Source of the DNA: Candidatus Pacearchaeota archaeon
GTDB lineage: Archaea > Nanobdellota > Nanobdellia > Pacearchaeales > GW2011-AR1
Length of the DNA stretch: 6,993 bases
Direction of reading: 5' to 3'
Assembly (NCBI GenBank): GCA_026395855.1
Contig: JAPLXX010000004.1
Coordinates: forward strand, 1 to 6,993
Shown here: piece by piece, positions 5,491 through 6,993 of the stretch
How the letters are laid out: every line of letters begins with the position of its first letter
Numbering within the stretch: the first letter of the stretch is position 1
Program-made: the position numbers and the translations under genes
Notes under the pieces: generated by a model
Seen by the model: only the letters and a program-made list of their open reading frames with translations
Database searches by the model: none
Told to the model about the DNA's origin: nothing

Positions 5491-6861
5491 ATGGTGAAAC
5501 CGTATTTAGATCATTGTAAGGCAATATTAACTTCTCCTCATAGTTTATTTAAAGGCGGGAGCAAGGAAGTTCCAATAATTGCTTTATTTGGCTATCAGAA
5601 TGAATATGATCTTCGTGAAGGTTTTCCTCTTTTAACAACCAAAAAGATGGCTTTGGGCTCTGTAACTCATGAACTTATATGGTTTATGCGGGGGGAAACC
5701 AATATCAAATATCTTGTTGACAATAGAGTTCCTATTTGGACCAGGGACGCTTTTAACTTCAATTTAGAATCGCTAGCAAGAGAAGGTATTTTCCCTTCAG
5801 GATTAGAAAAATATTCCCCAGATTGGCAAAAAGCACTGGCTGAATATGAACAAAGAATAAGAGAAAGTCCTGAATTTGCAGCAAGATGGGGGGATTTGGG
5901 TCCTGTTTATGGTGCACAATGGAGAAATTGGAAATCTATTGGTGAAGATGGAAAAGAAGTTGTTGTAGACCAATTTTCGAAAGTTATTGAAACTTTAAAA
6001 AAGAAGCCAACAAGCAAAAAAATAATTTTAACTGCCTGGAATCCTGGAGAATTATCCAGAATGGCTCTTGAACCCTGCCATATGTTTTTTCAGGTTGATT
6101 CAGATTCAACTGTGTTGGATTTGCAAATGTATCAAAGAAGCTGTGATCAATTTTTAGGAGTTCCGTTTAATATAGCAAGTTATGCAATGCTCACTCAGGT
6201 TATTGCACAACAAGCAGGGCTTGAAGCAAGAAGATTTATACACACATTTGGAAGTTCACATTTTTATTGTGGAACAGGCCAAAGAGGATTATGGTACAGA
6301 GATAATCTTGGTGAACTGGGGCGCAGAGTTCAGCAATGCATGTTCCCGAATGACTATAATGAAGTGCTTCTTTGGCTTAATGGAACTCGCGGAATTCTTC
6401 CTCCTGAAGCAGAAGGACGGGAAGATAAAGGACAAATTCCATGGAATATCCCTGAAGATTTAAGAAGATTTCAAAGACTGACAGAAGGGCATCCCGTAAT
6501 AATGGGCGAAAACACTTTTCGTTCTATATTGGACAGAAACAAAAAACCACTTCCAAAAAGAAAAAATATTGTTTTATCTGACACAGGATTAATTTATGAG
6601 GGGGTTTCTGTTGCAGGCTCTATTCGAGAGGCAATAGTTCTTTGTGGAAATAGTGATGTCTATGTTATTGGAGGGGAAAGAGTTTATCAAGAATTTTTGC
6701 ATCTTGCAACAGGAATGGAGCTGACAAGAGTTCACAGGAATTTTGAAGGCGATGCTTTTTTCCCAAGAATTGAATTGAGCAAATGGGTTTTGGTTAACCG
6801 CGAAGATTCTCCGGAGAATGCCCCAATTCCTTATTCTTTTCTGACTTATCAGAGAACGTAA
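5491..6861 (+). CDS. thyA-folA: Thymidylate synthase-dihydrofolate reductase fusion, joint region apparently shortened on both sides
   Basis: TS makes dTMP from dUMP and methylene-tetrahydrofolate, and DHFR reduces the dihydrofolate produced. TS part (about 1-311): E61 and W83, GDLGPVYGAQWR, nucleophile C196 (EPCH), YQR216SCD219, N227 (dUMP-type Asn, not the Asp of dCMP hydroxymethylase), H257 and Y259; it has the long insert before GDLGPVYG seen in L. casei TS. DHFR part (about 313-456): IPW318NIPED323L (catalytic Asp), PVIMG339, R357, VIGG395ERVY, T412, EGDAFFP. The order is opposite to the DHFR-TS fusion of protists. At the joint (EAEGREDKGQIPW, 306-318) the last ~55 residues of TS, including the LSREP.P.P helix and closing C-terminus, are absent, and so are the first ~14 DHFR residues (strand A). 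Phosphate-binding arginines R21, R126 and R127 of E. coli TS are S24, K176 and K177 here. The frame is open throughout. Domain identity is certain; activity, especially of TS, is doubtful. Confidence 0.9.
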   Translation: MVKPYLDHCKAILTSPHSLFKGGSKEVPIIALFGYQNEYDLREGFPLLTTKKMALGSVTHELIWFMRGETNIKYLVDNRVPIWTRDAFNFNLESLAREGIFPSGLEKYSPDWQKALAEYEQRIRESPEFAARWGDLGPVYGAQWRNWKSIGEDGKEVVVDQFSKVIETLKKKPTSKKIILTAWNPGELSRMALEPCHMFFQVDSDSTVLDLQMYQRSCDQFLGVPFNIASYAMLTQVIAQQAGLEARRFIHTFGSSHFYCGTGQRGLWYRDNLGELGRRVQQCMFPNDYNEVLLWLNGTRGILPPEAEGREDKGQIPWNIPEDLRRFQRLTEGHPVIMGENTFRSILDRNKKPLPKRKNIVLSDTGLIYEGVSVAGSIREAIVLCGNSDVYVIGGERVYQEFLHLATGMELTRVHRNFEGDAFFPRIELSKWVLVNREDSPENAPIPYSFLTYQRT

Positions 6862-6873
6862 CAATAACCAAAA

Positions 6874-6883
6874 TTTTATAAAT
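6874..6883 (+). promoter_or_regulatory. TATA-like sequence just after the TS-DHFR stop
   Basis: TTTTATAAAT lies 12 nt after the stop. No start codon follows at a suitable distance (the gap has no ATG on this strand up to 6993), so it may only be AT-rich sequence or a termination region. Confidence 0.2.
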
Positions 6884-6950
6884 CTCTAGAATTCTTAGAA
6901 AATAATAGATAAATTTTAATATAAATAAACTGCAGGTAGGTGTCTATAAT

Positions 6951-6965
6951 AAAAGGTTTATAAAA
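6951..6965 (+). promoter_or_regulatory. Probable archaeal promoter for a gene beyond the window
   Basis: AAAAGG followed by TTTATAAAA (6957-6965) looks like a purine-rich BRE next to a TATA box. Transcription would start near 6985-6990, close to the window end, so a downstream + strand gene beginning just outside is expected. The 132 nt after the TS-DHFR stop hold no gene I can support. Confidence 0.5.
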
Positions 6966-6993
6966 GCTGGCTAATAAGAAAATATAAGTCTAA

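Noticed and set aside
5740..5905. Foreign insertion within the TS domain (residues about 84-138)
   Set aside because: Long-form thymidylate synthases such as that of L. casei carry a comparable insert at this point, including a PEFAA.xGDLG end, so it is family-typical.
1..6993. CRISPR array, insertion sequence, transposase or prophage parts
   Set aside because: No spaced direct repeats, terminal inverted repeats or mobile-element proteins were found; the only direct repeats seen are the promoter elements.
6862..6993. tRNA or other structured RNA in the 3' gap
   Set aside because: GCTGGCTAATAAG near the end does not continue as a D-arm (no AGCTCAG-like sequence) and no T-arm is in view; the region is AT-rich with a TATA element only.
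6958..6993. End of a convergent minus-strand gene entering from the right edge
   Set aside because: The minus strand from the edge reads only 11 codons to a stop, with no recognisable C-terminus; too short to support.

Overview
This window is a compact, single-strand cluster for making deoxynucleotides, running from ribonucleotide reduction to dTMP. It most likely comes from an anaerobic, AT-rich archaeon; a DPANN lineage such as Woesearchaeota or Pacearchaeota is my best guess, but that is an inference. The archaeal call rests on TATA-like boxes (TTTATAA) at about 25-40 nt before three start codons that lack a Shine-Dalgarno sequence, and on AT-rich gaps with no bacterial -35/-10 pair. No taxonomic marker is present.

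Layout, all on the + strand: (1) bases 1-75 are the last 24 codons of nrdR, the ATP-cone repressor of ribonucleotide reductase genes; (2) 138-3449 is a very long class III (anaerobic, glycyl-radical) ribonucleotide reductase, nrdD, with two N-terminal ATP-cone regions and a C-terminal thioredoxin/glutaredoxin-like domain; (3) 3451-4176 is its radical-SAM activase nrdG, one base after the nrdD stop; (4) 4230-4748 is a dCMP deaminase; (5) 4835-5416 is a dCTP deaminase/dUTPase-superfamily protein; (6) 5491-6861 is a thymidylate synthase-dihydrofolate reductase fusion (TS first, DHFR second); (7) 6862-6993 is non-coding and ends in a promoter-like TATA element for a gene outside the window.

The genes fit one route. 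NrdD, activated by NrdG, makes dNTPs. The Dcd/Dut-type protein and the dCMP deaminase feed dUMP. TS methylates dUMP to dTMP, and the fused DHFR regenerates tetrahydrofolate. nrdR-nrdD-nrdG look co-transcribed (short gaps, and a Shine-Dalgarno before nrdD). The last three genes each carry their own TATA element, and those elements share sequence.

Points most worth a second look: the TS-DHFR joint, where the TS C-terminus and the first DHFR strand both appear to be missing; the redoxin domain fused to the glycyl-radical enzyme; the Dcd-like protein without the usual deaminase glutamate; and a near-perfect 24-nt promoter repeat. Residue comparisons to E. coli, T4 and L. casei proteins were made from memory, without alignment software.
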